Assembly (NCBI GenBank): GCA_963762825.1
Contig: CAVXLZ010000001.1
Span: forward strand, 1,116,001 to 1,180,000
DNA: 64,000 nt
Direction of reading: 5' to 3'
DNA from: Miltoncostaea sp963762825
Lineage (GTDB): Bacteria; Actinomycetota; Thermoleophilia; Miltoncostaeales; Miltoncostaeaceae
Each line of letters opens with the position of its first letter. Positions within the stretch are counted from its first letter, which is position 1. Position numbers and translations under genes: made by a program. Below the pieces are notes generated by a model. That model was not told the DNA's origin. It did no database searches and saw only the letters and a program-made list of their open reading frames with translations. This document shows, one piece after another, positions 46,912-58,145 of the stretch.

Positions 46912-49900
46912 ATGACCGCTCCCCCGCCGTTCGCCACCACGCCGCCCAGCGGCCTCCCGGATCTCATCGAGCACGACGCCTGCGCCCTCGCCGCCTTCGC
47001 GACCCGCGACGGCAAGCCGAGCAGGAGCATGGTGGAGCGCGCTCTGACGTCGCTCCAGATGATGGTGCACCGGTCCGGGAGCGTGGACGGCGAAGGCGAC
47101 GGGAGCGGGCTGCTCCTCGACCTGCCCCGGCCGGCCTGGCGGCGGCGGCTGGAGCACGAGGGCCTCGACCCTGCGGTCGCGGAGGACGCCCGCTTCACGG
47201 TGGCCCATATCTTCTTCGACACGGCCGAGGGCGCCGAGGCTCAGGTGCCGCGCATCGAGGCCCTCATCGGGGAGCACGGCTTCACGATCGTGTGGAGCGG
47301 AGAGGGCACCGTCGATCGCGGCGCGCTCGGGCCGCGCGCATCGGAGACACCGCCGATCTTCTGGCAGATCGCATGCCTGGCGGCCGAGGCCGGCGGAGCG
47401 GCTTCGACCAACTGCTATCGCGCGATGGTCCAGATCGAGCGTGAGCTGGACTGTCACGTGGCGTCCTTCTCCTCGAACGACGCGGTCTACAAGGTGCAGG
47501 GCCAGCCGGAGGTGATCGCCCGCTTCTACCCGGAGATGGCGGAACCCGACTTCGCCGCATCACGGATCATCGCCCACAACCGCTACTCGACGAACACCTA
47601 CCCCACCTTCAGCCGGGTGCAGCCGTTCTCGATCCTCGGGCACAACGGCGAGATCAACACCATCGCCCAGCTCCGCGAGCAGAGCGAGCAGCTCGGCTTG
47701 CCGACGAGCAACCTCGGCTCCGACAGCCAGGACCTCAACCGGCTCCTCGAGGGCCTGATCTTCGAGAAGGGCCTGTCGCTGCTCGAGGCCGTGGAGTTCG
47801 CCTTCCCGCCCATCCTCGGCGAGGTTCACCGCCTGCCCGCCAAGCTCCAGGATCTCTACGTCCACTACCGCGAGGCGCTCGGCCCGTACGCGCAGGGTCC
47901 GGTGGGCCTCGCGTGCCGGGCGGCCGACGAGATGGTCTTCGCGGTCGATGCGATGGGTCTGCGGCCGCTCTGGTGGATGGAGACCGAGGACATCTACGTG
48001 GTCTCGTCCGAGCCGGGCATCGTGCCGGTGGCCGAGCTGACCTGCGATCCGGCGCCGCTCGCCCCGGGAGAGAAGGTCGCACTGGTCATCGGCGAGGACG
48101 GCGCGCCGATCGTCCTCGACTACTGGGAGGTCCAGCGCGAGGTCTACGCGCGGGCGAAGAGCCGGGGCGCCCTGCCCAGCGCCGAGACGCGCGCGCGTCT
48201 TGCGGGAGGCCTCGAGCCGGTGGCCCTGGAGGAGTACCCGGACGAGGAGATCCTGGCGCCCGACCTCGAACTCGACACGCTGCTCGCCTCGGCCGGATGG
48301 ATCGAGAGCGACAAGCAGCAGCTCCAATTCCACGCGGACCGCGGTGCCGAGCCGATCGGCTCACTGGGATGGGACGGTCCGCTCGGACCCTTCATGCCCG
48401 TGCCGATGCCGCTCTCGGACTACCTCCAGGAGACGGTCGCCGTCGTCACCAACCCGGCGATCGACCGGGAGCGCGAGGTGGAGCACTTCTCCACGCGCGT
48501 CGTGCTCGGACGCCGCCCGCCGATCGAGGGCGTGGAGCCCGACCCGCCCCAGCGCTGCGAGCTGCGGATGCCGTTGATCGTCGGCGGCCTGCGCCCGGGC
48601 GCGGAGATCCTCTCGTTGCCCGAGATGCGTCGCGTCGCCGTGGGGCAGGGAATCGCCTGCATGGAAGATGTCCTGGCGGCGTGGGACTGGCGCGTGGCGC
48701 GCCTGCCCCTGCACTTCGGCGCCGGTGAGAGCGTCCGCTCGCACCTCGGGCACCTGGCGGAAGCCGCCGTCGCCGCCGTCTGCTCGGGCGCGGAGCTGAT
48801 CGTGCTCCACGACCTCGGCGCTGGAGCGGACGAGCGCGTCTGCGACCCCCACCTGGCGGTCGCGGCGGTCGACAAGGCTCTCCGCGAGGCCCGCAAGGAC
48901 GATGGCTCCTCGTGGCGGCGCGACGCGAGCCTGGTCCTCCAGGCCGCCGGCATCCGCAACGTCCACGACCTGATGGTGGCTCTCGGCTTCGGAGCGCAGG
49001 CGCTGTGCCCCTACGCGATGCTCGAGAAGGCGCTCGACGGCTCGCCCGAGCCCTCGGCGGCCGCGACTCATCTGCTCGAGGGTCTGCAGAAGGGGATCGA
49101 GAAGGTCCTCTCCACGCTCGGGATCCACGAGCTGCGCGGGTACGGACGCCTGGTCTCGGCCATCGGGGTCTCGCCCGAGGTGCTCGACATCCTCGCGATC
49201 CCGGGGTTCTGCGCGTCGGATGGCCGCGGCCTGGGGCTCGAGGCCCTCGATGCGCTTGCCGAGCAGGGGCGTCAGATCCGCGCCGGCGAGGAGAACCCCG
49301 CCAAGGTCAAGCTCCCGCGCATGTATCCCAAGGTGTGGAAGGCCCTCGCGCGCGTCGCCACGTCCGAACGCGGCTACGAGGAGTACGCGGAGACGCTCGA
49401 CAAGCTCGAGACCGAGCAGCCGGTGGCTCTCCGCCACGCCGTCCAGCCCCAACTTGCCACGCTCGAGGACCGCATCCCCGCCGAGCAGGTCAGCTCCCGC
49501 GTGGGCGAGCAGACCCTCCCCTTCCTCATCAGCTCGATGAGCTTCGGCAGCCAGGGTGAGATCGCGTTCCGCTCCTACGCGGAGGCCGCCTACCGGGCCG
49601 ACATGCTCTGCATGAACGGCGAGGGCGGCGAGATCCCCGACATGTACGGCAGGTACCCCAAGCACCGTGGCCAGCAGATCGCCAGCGGGCGCTTCGGAGT
49701 CTCGGCCCTGCTCCTGAACTCCTCCGAGTGGGTGGAGATCAAGATCGGCCAGGGAGCCAAGCCCGGAGAGGGCGGCCACCTACCCGGTTCCAAGGTGACC
49801 CAGGCGATCGCCCAGGCGCGCAACGCGCAGGTGGGCAGCGACCTCATCAGCCCGTCGAACAACCACGACCTCTACTCGATCGAGGACCTCGCGCAGCTGA

Positions 49901-51564
49901 TCGACGAGCTCAAGACGTCGAACCCGCACGCCAAGGTGATCGTCAAGGTCCCGGTGGTGCCGGGCATCGGGACGATCGCCATCGGGATCGTCAAGGCGGG
50001 CGCCGACGTCATCACGATGTCGGGCTACGACGGCGGTACCGGCGCTGCCCGCCAGCACGCGCTGCGACGTGCCGGGCTCCCGTGCGAGATCGGCACGGTC
50101 CTGGCCCATCATGCGCTCACCGAAGCGGGCATCCGCGACCGCGTGGAGATCTGGGCCGACGGCGGCCTGCGCAGCGCGGTGGACTGCATCAAGCTGATCT
50201 GCATGGGCGCGAACCGGCTCGGTTTCGGCACGGCCTCGATGGTCGCGATCGGCTGCACGATCTGCCGCGGCTGCCAGCTCGACACCTGCCATGTCGGCAT
50301 CGCCACACAGCTCGACGAGGAAGAGGCCCGCGAGCGCGGCCTCAAGCGCTTCGTGCCGCGCGTCTTCGACCCCTCCGTCAACACGCTGGTGCGGTACTTC
50401 ACCGAGATGGGCGTCGCGCTCCGGGATCTGGCTGGCCAGATGGGCGTGTCCGAGGTCCAGGAACTCGTGGGGCAGGCCGACCGCCTCGTGCAGGTCTCCC
50501 ATCACGAGCGGCTGGACCTGACCAGCCTCCTCACGCCGGTCCGCGAGTCCATCATCACCGCCCCGGCAGGCACCCCCCGCTTCTTCCGGCCGTTCCACCC
50601 GCCGCCCCCGCACCGTGCGCCCGAGGTCGCCGCGGAGCGCCTCGCCGCCGGCTCGGCCCTCGCCGTGGAGGAGGAGACGACGACGGCTGCGGACCGCAAC
50701 CTCGGCACCGATCTCGCCGGGTTGATCGCCCGCGCGACGACAGGGGTCAACAACGCCTGGGTCAACGGCTCGGGGGGCGGGGTGTCCCCGACCAACTCGA
50801 GCGACGATGGGAACGGCAACGGGAACCGCAACGGCCACGGCACGACGCTCGTGGACCTCGCCTTCACCAAGGGCGCGGCCGTCGGCAGCGGGCTCGGCGC
50901 GTTCACGCTCGACGGCGTCCGGATCCGTGTCTCCGGCGGAGCGCAGGACGGCGTCGGCAAGTGCGCTCTCGGCGGCGAGATCCAGATCCTGAAGGCGCCC
51001 AACGGCGCAGGGGACTGGGTCGGCGGGCACGTGGGCAAGAGTTTCGCCTACGGAGCCCAGCGCGGTTTGTTCCTGATCCAGGGCAACGCCGATGCCCGCG
51101 CCGGGATCAGGATGTCGGGCGCGGACATGGTCCTCGGCGCCGAGCCGCGCACTCCCATCAACGATCGCCTGGGCACCCTGGCCGCCCGCTCCAACTGCAA
51201 GGGCTTCGCCTTCGAGTACATGACCGGGGGGCGGGTGGTGGTGCTCGGCGACCCGGGGCCGTGGCTCTGCAGCGGGATGACGGGGGGCGTCGTCTACGTG
51301 CGGCAGAACCAGGACTGGGGCCTCGACGAGGCGGCCGTCCGCAGGCGCCTCTCGAAGGCGGCCAAGGTCAGCCTCGCAGAGCTGGAGGACTCCGACTGCG
51401 CCAACGTGGTGGAGTTGCTGGGGGCCTACCAGCGGGCGCTGAACGAGAGCGGCCAGCAGGAGGCGGCCGACGCCGTCCAGGTTCTGATCGACGATCCTGC
51501 CGAGCACTTCATCGCCATCAACCCGGTGACCCAGCAGGCCGACCCGAACATCTCGACCGAGTAG
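46912..51564 (+). CDS. gltB: Glutamate synthase large subunit
   Basis: Converts 2-oxoglutarate plus glutamine into two glutamates. 1550 residues: class II glutaminase domain with nucleophile C24 (IEHDACALAAF, after a 23-residue propeptide; CGVG is more usual), HNRYSTNT and GHNGEIN; central domain; FMN-binding barrel (about 860-1240) with ISSMSFGSQGEIAF, GAKPGEGGHLPG and SGYDGGTGAA; [3Fe-4S] Cys 1115, 1121 and 1126 (CTICRGCQLDTC); and a C-terminal beta-helix. A Gly/Asn-rich linker (about 1285-1312) is low complexity. No gltD is adjacent, so the electron donor (small subunit elsewhere or ferredoxin) is open. GAGAGG precedes ATG 46912. Confidence 0.95.
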   Translation: MTAPPPFATTPPSGLPDLIEHDACALAAFATRDGKPSRSMVERALTSLQMMVHRSGSVDGEGDGSGLLLDLPRPAWRRRLEHEGLDPAVAEDARFTVAHIFFDTAEGAEAQVPRIEALIGEHGFTIVWSGEGTVDRGALGPRASETPPIFWQIACLAAEAGGAASTNCYRAMVQIERELDCHVASFSSNDAVYKVQGQPEVIARFYPEMAEPDFAASRIIAHNRYSTNTYPTFSRVQPFSILGHNGEINTIAQLREQSEQLGLPTSNLGSDSQDLNRLLEGLIFEKGLSLLEAVEFAFPPILGEVHRLPAKLQDLYVHYREALGPYAQGPVGLACRAADEMVFAVDAMGLRPLWWMETEDIYVVSSEPGIVPVAELTCDPAPLAPGEKVALVIGEDGAPIVLDYWEVQREVYARAKSRGALPSAETRARLAGGLEPVALEEYPDEEILAPDLELDTLLASAGWIESDKQQLQFHADRGAEPIGSLGWDGPLGPFMPVPMPLSDYLQETVAVVTNPAIDREREVEHFSTRVVLGRRPPIEGVEPDPPQRCELRMPLIVGGLRPGAEILSLPEMRRVAVGQGIACMEDVLAAWDWRVARLPLHFGAGESVRSHLGHLAEAAVAAVCSGAELIVLHDLGAGADERVCDPHLAVAAVDKALREARKDDGSSWRRDASLVLQAAGIRNVHDLMVALGFGAQALCPYAMLEKALDGSPEPSAAATHLLEGLQKGIEKVLSTLGIHELRGYGRLVSAIGVSPEVLDILAIPGFCASDGRGLGLEALDALAEQGRQIRAGEENPAKVKLPRMYPKVWKALARVATSERGYEEYAETLDKLETEQPVALRHAVQPQLATLEDRIPAEQVSSRVGEQTLPFLISSMSFGSQGEIAFRSYAEAAYRADMLCMNGEGGEIPDMYGRYPKHRGQQIASGRFGVSALLLNSSEWVEIKIGQGAKPGEGGHLPGSKVTQAIAQARNAQVGSDLISPSNNHDLYSIEDLAQLIDELKTSNPHAKVIVKVPVVPGIGTIAIGIVKAGADVITMSGYDGGTGAARQHALRRAGLPCEIGTVLAHHALTEAGIRDRVEIWADGGLRSAVDCIKLICMGANRLGFGTASMVAIGCTICRGCQLDTCHVGIATQLDEEEARERGLKRFVPRVFDPSVNTLVRYFTEMGVALRDLAGQMGVSEVQELVGQADRLVQVSHHERLDLTSLLTPVRESIITAPAGTPRFFRPFHPPPPHRAPEVAAERLAAGSALAVEEETTTAADRNLGTDLAGLIARATTGVNNAWVNGSGGGVSPTNSSDDGNGNGNRNGHGTTLVDLAFTKGAAVGSGLGAFTLDGVRIRVSGGAQDGVGKCALGGEIQILKAPNGAGDWVGGHVGKSFAYGAQRGLFLIQGNADARAGIRMSGADMVLGAEPRTPINDRLGTLAARSNCKGFAFEYMTGGRVVVLGDPGPWLCSGMTGGVVYVRQNQDWGLDEAAVRRRLSKAAKVSLAELEDSDCANVVELLGAYQRALNESGQQEAADAVQVLIDDPAEHFIAINPVTQQADPNISTE

Positions 51565-51584
51565 GGACCCGAGGCGGCCACGGC

Positions 51585-53473
<1,889 letters not shown>

Positions 53474-53480
53474 GAACGGC

Positions 53481-53487
53481 TAGGGTA
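53481..53487. promoter_or_regulatory. Symmetric -10 shared by ABC-F (minus) and rnd (plus)
   Basis: The heptamer TAGGGTA reads TAGGGT on the plus strand (53481-53486, 7 nt before ATG 53494) and TACCCT on the minus strand (53487-53482, 8 nt before GTG 53473). One overlapping element could thus place both transcription starts on or next to the start codons of two divergent genes. Only 20 bases separate the coding sequences. Confidence 0.6.
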
Positions 53488-53493
53488 GCGAGG

Positions 53494-54708
53494 ATGTCCA
53501 CGAAGGAGACGATCACCACCGCATCGGGGGTGGATGCAGTGGTGCGCGAAGCCCGCGAGAGCGGGCGCGCGGCGATCGATCTCGAGTTCCTCTGGGAGCG
53601 GACCTACGCGCCCATCGCCTGCCTCGCGCAGGTCGCGACCCCGCAGGGAGTCCACCTGATCGATCCGATCGAGGGGGCGCCCCTCGCCCCGATCGCCGAG
53701 CTCGTGGCCGACCCCGAGATCGCGGTCGTCATGCACGCACCCTCGGCCGACCTCACCCTGCTCGGCATGGCGTACGGAGTCCGCCCGCAGGCACTCACCG
53801 ACATGCAGATCACGGCCGGGTTCGTCGGCCTCGGGGCCGGACAGGGTCTCGCGGCCCTCCTCGAGCGGGTCCTCGGCGTGACGCTGGACAAGGCCGAGCG
53901 CTACACCGATTGGAGCAAGCGGCCACTCTCGCCGGCCCAGCTCGAGTACGGCGCCGGCGACGTGATCCACCTGCTCGCCCTTGCCGACGAGCTCGCGCGT
54001 CGTGCCGAGGCCCTGGGCCGCACGGCGTGGGTGAGCGAGGAGCACGTGCGCCGCTACGGACCCGGCGCCCGCCTCCTCCCCGACCCCGAGAGCTCCTGGC
54101 GCAAGGTCAAGGGCGGCGGGCGCCTCAAACCACGCGACCGCGCCGTTCTCGTCGCTCTGGCCGCCTGGCGCGAGCGCGAGGCCCAACGCCGCGACAAGCC
54201 GGCCTCCTGGATCGTGCCCGATCGCACCCTCGTGGAGATCGCCCATCGCCGACCCGCGAACCGCCAGGCGCTGGAGAACGAGCGTGGGCTCCCCGACCGC
54301 ATCCGCGGGGCCGATGCCGACGCCATGCTCGCGGCGATCCGCGAGGGTGAGAGCGCGGCCCCCCTGGCCATGCCCCCGCCCCCGTCGCCCGAGATCCAAC
54401 GGCGCCTGGAAGTGCTCGCCCCGCTCGGCGCCGTGCTCGTGGCTGCCCGCGCGGCCGGGGTCGACCTCGCTCCGACGCTCCTCGCCACGCGCGACGACAT
54501 CTCGGGGTTCCTGGTCGCGGTCCTGAAGGGAGAGGATCTCGACGACCTGCAGCTCGGCACCGGTTGGCGGCGCGAGCTGGCGGGAGACGCTCTCATCGAT
54601 CTCGCCGAGGGCCGTCTCGCACTGGGTGCCGACGCCGGCCGCCCCTACCTCGCCGAGATCCCCCGCACCGCCCACCAATCTCCCGACAGCGACGCGAGGA
54701 CACCATGA
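53494..54708 (+). CDS. rnd: Ribonuclease D
   Basis: 3'-5' exoribonuclease of the DEDD-Y family that trims stable RNA. 404 residues: D29/E31 in AAIDLEFLWE, D86 in HAPSADLTLLG, and the last Tyr/Asp in EYGAGDVIHLL; an HRDC domain (about 212-290) and a second helical C-terminal domain follow. It resembles actinobacterial RNase D-like proteins. Its stop overlaps the Usp gene (ATGA). Confidence 0.94.
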   Translation: MSTKETITTASGVDAVVREARESGRAAIDLEFLWERTYAPIACLAQVATPQGVHLIDPIEGAPLAPIAELVADPEIAVVMHAPSADLTLLGMAYGVRPQALTDMQITAGFVGLGAGQGLAALLERVLGVTLDKAERYTDWSKRPLSPAQLEYGAGDVIHLLALADELARRAEALGRTAWVSEEHVRRYGPGARLLPDPESSWRKVKGGGRLKPRDRAVLVALAAWREREAQRRDKPASWIVPDRTLVEIAHRRPANRQALENERGLPDRIRGADADAMLAAIREGESAAPLAMPPPPSPEIQRRLEVLAPLGAVLVAARAAGVDLAPTLLATRDDISGFLVAVLKGEDLDDLQLGTGWRRELAGDALIDLAEGRLALGADAGRPYLAEIPRTAHQSPDSDARTP

Positions 54709-55157
54709 CCACCCGTATCGGCTACCAGCACGTCGCCTGCTTCATCGACGGCTCCGATGCCGCACGACTGGGCCTCGCCCACGCGGTCGCCCTGCGCACG
54801 CTCTCCGGGGGCCGCCTGAGCGTGGTCCACGTCGTCGCATCGCCGGCCTTCCTGGTCTCCTTCGCTGCCGGCGTGGGGGGCGCTCCAGTGCAGGACGCCG
54901 CCCTCGAGCGAGAGGCCGCCCGCATGTGGCTCGATGAGGAGGTCCGCGACCTCGAGGGCACGGAGGCCGTCCTGCTCGAGGGTCACCCAGCGAGCGTGGC
55001 GTGCGACTGGGCGCGCGAGGCCGGGTGCGACCTCATGGTCGTCGCCACCCACCGTGGCCTGGTCGAGCGATCCCTGCTCGGTAGCTTCGCCGGCCACATC
55101 GCGCACCACGCGCCTTGCCCGGTGCTGCTCGTGCCTCCGGCCGGCAGCGTCAACTGA
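54705..55157 (+). CDS. Universal stress protein (UspA family)
   Basis: 150 residues, one Usp domain. The ATP-binding type is suggested by VACFIDGSDAARLGLAHA (about 10-27) and the closing motif THRGLVERSLLGSFAGHIAHHAPCPVLLV, close to G-x2-G-x9-G(S/T). ATG 54705 overlaps the rnd stop, so the two are co-translated. The link with RNase D is positional only. Confidence 0.92.
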   Translation: MTTRIGYQHVACFIDGSDAARLGLAHAVALRTLSGGRLSVVHVVASPAFLVSFAAGVGGAPVQDAALEREAARMWLDEEVRDLEGTEAVLLEGHPASVACDWAREAGCDLMVVATHRGLVERSLLGSFAGHIAHHAPCPVLLVPPAGSVN

Positions 55158-55170
55158 ACCCCGGCGTGCT

Positions 55171-55205
55171 GCGGGCGGCCACCCCCGGGGGGAGTAGCCG
55201 CCCGC
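55171..55205. terminator. Hairpin between convergent usp and the 51-aa gene
   Basis: A perfect 9-bp stem (GCGGGCGGC / GCCGCCCGC) with an inner CCCCC/GGGGG pairing, 14 nt after the usp stop. No T-run on either strand. Likely a bidirectional U-less terminator. Confidence 0.6.
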
Positions 55206-55226
55206 GAAGATCCTCCCGGGGGGGCG

Positions 55227-55382
55227 TTACGCGGCGAGCGCCGGGACGTCCTCCCGGATCGTCGATGTCAGGTGCATGTGGACGCAGCCCGGCACCTCGC
55301 AGACCCCAGCCGGGTCAGGGTCGAGCCGCGAGAGGAGCTCCTCGAGAGAAGCGGCCTCGGCGATGGTGAGAGTGGCGGTCAT
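55227..55382 (-). CDS. 51-aa protein with CxxxxCxHxH motif
   Basis: Not recognised. ATG 55382 follows AGGAG by 5 nt, a good site. The N-terminal half (MTATLTIAEAASLEELLSRL) predicts one amphipathic helix; the C-terminal half has CEVPGCVHMH, four potential metal ligands within ten residues. A small zinc- or iron-binding protein is possible. It stands alone between the usp terminator and the HD hydrolase gene. Conservation of the four ligands in relatives would support it. Confidence 0.55.
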   Translation of the reverse strand: MTATLTIAEAASLEELLSRLDPDPAGVCEVPGCVHMHLTSTIREDVPALAA

Positions 55383-55458
55383 GGTGTCTCCTGGAGGTCG
55401 GGGTGCGATTGCAGTGCGCATCCAATCCTCCGACCGTGTCAGTGCGGTTGAGCGCGCG

Positions 55459-56166
55459 TTAGGGCTCGGTCAAGTCGTCGTCATCGACCAGCGGCGCGAG
55501 GTCGGCCATGGCGGTCACGAGGGCGACCCGCGCCACCGACGGCGCCCCGGCGGCGAGGGGGAGCACCTGCCACACGGTGCGGCGCAGATAGGCGCCCGCC
55601 CACTTCGTGTGGCGCTCCCCGGTCCTCATCACGAGCGCCTGGATGCTGCGCAGGTTGTCGACCCGGTCGGCGATCTTGAGGATCTGGGCAGGGAACGGGG
55701 CCCGCGCGTGAAGCCGCTCGTAGTAGGCCGGCAGCTCCGCGTGGGCGGAGGGGGCCGTCAGCCAGTTGACGAGATCGGCGACCTCCTGGCCGAAGCCGAC
55801 CCGGATCTCCTCGACGCTGGTCCGGGTGTCCTCCACCGTGTCATGGAGGAGGGCCGCCTGCAGGAGCACCGGCGAACCCTCGCCCCAGCGGGCGAGCTCC
55901 ATCGCGACGCGCACGAGGTGCACCCAGTAGGGCGTCTCACTGCCGCGCCGGAACTGCGTGCCGTGACGGGCCCGGGCGAACGCCAATGCCTGGCGCAGCG
56001 CGGTCCGGTGAGCCGGATCGGGCAGCGCCGCCACGAAGTCGGTCCACACGCGCTCCACCGTGACCGCGGCATCGAACACCCCCGGCCATGCACGGCCCTC
56101 GGGGCTCGAAGGACCGCCGTCGCCCGCGTCGCTGATCGCCGGGGGCCGAAGCGGAGTAGGAGCCAT
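55459..56166 (-). CDS. HD-domain hydrolase of the RelA/SpoT hydrolase type
   Basis: 235 residues. The HD core is visible: RARHGTQFRRGSETPYWVHLVRVA (first metal His), LLQAALLHDTVEDTRTSVEEIRVGFGQEVADLV (HD pair and EDT) and KIADRVDNLRSIQ (final Asp). These are the motifs of the ppGpp-hydrolase part of RelA/SpoT; there is no synthetase or ACT/TGS domain, so it may be a small alarmone hydrolase (MESH-like) or act on another nucleotide. ATG 56166 lies 7 nt after TAATCT (56179-56174). Its ATG overlaps the divergent ppx ATG at CCATGG. Confidence 0.88.
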   Translation of the reverse strand: MAPTPLRPPAISDAGDGGPSSPEGRAWPGVFDAAVTVERVWTDFVAALPDPAHRTALRQALAFARARHGTQFRRGSETPYWVHLVRVAMELARWGEGSPVLLQAALLHDTVEDTRTSVEEIRVGFGQEVADLVNWLTAPSAHAELPAYYERLHARAPFPAQILKIADRVDNLRSIQALVMRTGERHTKWAGAYLRRTVWQVLPLAAGAPSVARVALVTAMADLAPLVDDDDLTEP

Positions 56167-57751
56167 GGCTCCTAGATTAGCGCCGTCCCGACGCTCAGCC
56201 GAGCGCCGGCTCGCGGTGATGGACATGGGCTCCAACACCTTCCGGCTCGTGGTCTTCCGCTACCGGCCGGGCGGCTCGTTCCAGCTCGTCGATGAGGTCC
56301 GCCACGCCGTCCGGCTCTCCGGGGGGGCGGGGCCGAAGGGGCTCCACCCCGACGCGCTGGAGCGCGCAGGCCACGCGGCCAACCTCTATCGCGCCTTCTG
56401 CGCGTCGGCGGGAGTGGACGACGTGGTCGCGGTCACGACGAGCGCCGTTCGCGACGCGGAGAACCGCGACCAGGCGCTCGCGGCCCTCTCGGTGGATGGG
56501 GAGCTCGAGGTTCGAGTGCTCTCGGCCCGGGAGGAGGCCTGGTACGGCTACCTCGGAGCGGTCAACAGCACGACGCTGGTCGACGGGCACGTTCTCGATC
56601 TCGGTGGCGGCAGCGTCCAGGTCTCGCAGGTCGCCGGGCGCGAGCTGGGCGAGGTGGTCTCCCGGCCGCTGGGGGCGGTGCGCATGACAGAGCGCTTCCT
56701 CTCGGCCGAGAGATCGGAACGCTCCGACATCCGGGCGCTGCGGCGTCACGTCAACGAGGAGCTCGATGGGCTCGACTGGCTCACCGACGCGCAAGGACGC
56801 ATGGTGGCCATCGGCGGCACGGTCCGGACGCTGGCCTCGATGCACCAGCGCGCCGTCGGCTACCCGCTCCTCGGGGAGCTGCACGGCTACCGGCTGCCGC
56901 GGGCGGGACTCGACGACCTCGTGGACACGATGCTCGCCCTACCGGCCTCGGAGCGCAGCCGGATCCCCGGCCTCAAGCAGGACCGCGCCGACATCACCCT
57001 CGCCGGCGCGGTGGTGATCGGCGCCGTGCTCGAGAGGGCGGGCGTCGAGCACGTCGAGATCTGCAGCCAGGGCCTGCGCGAGGGGATCTTCTACGAGCGC
57101 TTCCTCTCCCCCACGAAGCCGCCGCTGATCCCCGACATCCGGCGTCAGAGCGTGATGAACCTGGTCGATACCTACCGGTGCGATCTGCCCCACGTCGAGC
57201 ACGTCTGCACCCTTGCGCTCCAGATGTACGACGAGCTCTCGCGACTGGGCGTGCAGACCCCTCTGGAGAGCGAGCGCGAGATGCTCTGGGCGGCGGGGAT
57301 GCTCCACGACGCCGGCGTGTTGGTGGACTACAACGACCACCACAAGCACGGCTACTACCTGGTGCTGAACGCGGGCCTACCCGGCTACTCGCATCGGGAG
57401 CTGGCGATGGTCGCCCTGTTGGTCCGGGCGCACCGCAAGGGCCAGCCGAGCATCTCACCACTCGAGGAGATCCTGAGGAAGGCCAAAGAACGCGACCGGA
57501 ACTCCGTGGAGGACCCCAGCGACGAAGGGGCACTGCGACGGCTCGCCTGCTGCCTGCGCATCGCCGAGCAACTCGAGCGGGGGCGGGCCCGCGGTATCCG
57601 CGGCCTGCGGGTGGAAGCCACGAAGAACGCCCTGCGCCTGCGGGTCACCGCGGTCGGCGATCCCTCGGTCGCGCTCTGGTCGGCCGGCCTGGAATCCCCG
57701 ATCGCGCAGCGCGCCTTCGGGCGCCGCCTCGAGCTGTCAGTGGACGAGTGA
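56165..57751 (+). CDS. Ppx/GppA exopolyphosphatase family protein
   Basis: 528 residues: N-terminal ASKHA ATPase-like domains with VMDMGSNTFRLVVF (19-32), VTTSAVRDAENRD, LDLGGGSVQVSQV and the glycine loop IGGTVRTLA, plus a C-terminal HD-like helical domain with MLHDAGVLVDYNDHHKHGYYLV. Acts on polyphosphate and/or the pppGpp 5'-phosphate. The ATG at 56165 retains the first beta strand (RRLAVMD) and is preferred; ATG 56219 would truncate it. Next to a ppGpp-hydrolase-like gene, so both may tune alarmone or polyphosphate levels. Confidence 0.93.
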   Translation: MAPRLAPSRRSAERRLAVMDMGSNTFRLVVFRYRPGGSFQLVDEVRHAVRLSGGAGPKGLHPDALERAGHAANLYRAFCASAGVDDVVAVTTSAVRDAENRDQALAALSVDGELEVRVLSAREEAWYGYLGAVNSTTLVDGHVLDLGGGSVQVSQVAGRELGEVVSRPLGAVRMTERFLSAERSERSDIRALRRHVNEELDGLDWLTDAQGRMVAIGGTVRTLASMHQRAVGYPLLGELHGYRLPRAGLDDLVDTMLALPASERSRIPGLKQDRADITLAGAVVIGAVLERAGVEHVEICSQGLREGIFYERFLSPTKPPLIPDIRRQSVMNLVDTYRCDLPHVEHVCTLALQMYDELSRLGVQTPLESEREMLWAAGMLHDAGVLVDYNDHHKHGYYLVLNAGLPGYSHRELAMVALLVRAHRKGQPSISPLEEILRKAKERDRNSVEDPSDEGALRRLACCLRIAEQLERGRARGIRGLRVEATKNALRLRVTAVGDPSVALWSAGLESPIAQRAFGRRLELSVDE

Positions 57752-57766
57752 GGTGAAGGAGCCTCC

Positions 57767-58114
57767 TCAGCCTCCGGCGGCCTTCACCGGGTAGCGGCCC
57801 TGCAGGTGGCCGATGATCCTCTGGCGCTGGTCTCCCTGGATCTCGACGACTCCGTCCTTCACCCCGCCGCCGGAGCCGCAGAGCCTCTTCAGCTCCCTGG
57901 CGACCGCCGCGATGTCGGCGGCCGGCAGGCCGGAGACCAGGGTCACGGTCTTCCCGCGCCGCCCCGAGGTGGTGCGGCTCACCCGCACCACGCCGTCGGC
58001 GGGCGCGGCACCCGGCCGCGACGCGCCTCCTGTCGGTCGGGCGGGCCGATCGGGGACTCTCCCACCCTCGCTCGAGTAGACGAGTCTCGTATTGTCATCG
58101 CTTATCGGCGGCAT
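57767..58114 (-). CDS. SUI1/YciH-family translation factor
   Basis: 115 residues: a disordered N-terminus rich in Pro/Ala/Arg, then an eIF1-like alpha-beta domain (about 45-115) with GRRGKTVTLVSGLP, LKRLCGSGGGVKDGVVEIQGDQRQ and a final LQGRYPVK. Bacterial YciH proteins modulate start-codon selection, notably on leaderless messages in E. coli; many genes here look leaderless. ATG 58114, preceded by a purine-rich AAGGAAAAGGAT. Convergent with ppx, divergent from cysH. Confidence 0.93.
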   Translation of the reverse strand: MPPISDDNTRLVYSSEGGRVPDRPARPTGGASRPGAAPADGVVRVSRTTSGRRGKTVTLVSGLPAADIAAVARELKRLCGSGGGVKDGVVEIQGDQRQRIIGHLQGRYPVKAAGG

Positions 58115-58145
58115 ATCCTTTTCCTTCTCTGATACCCTCGCGGCG

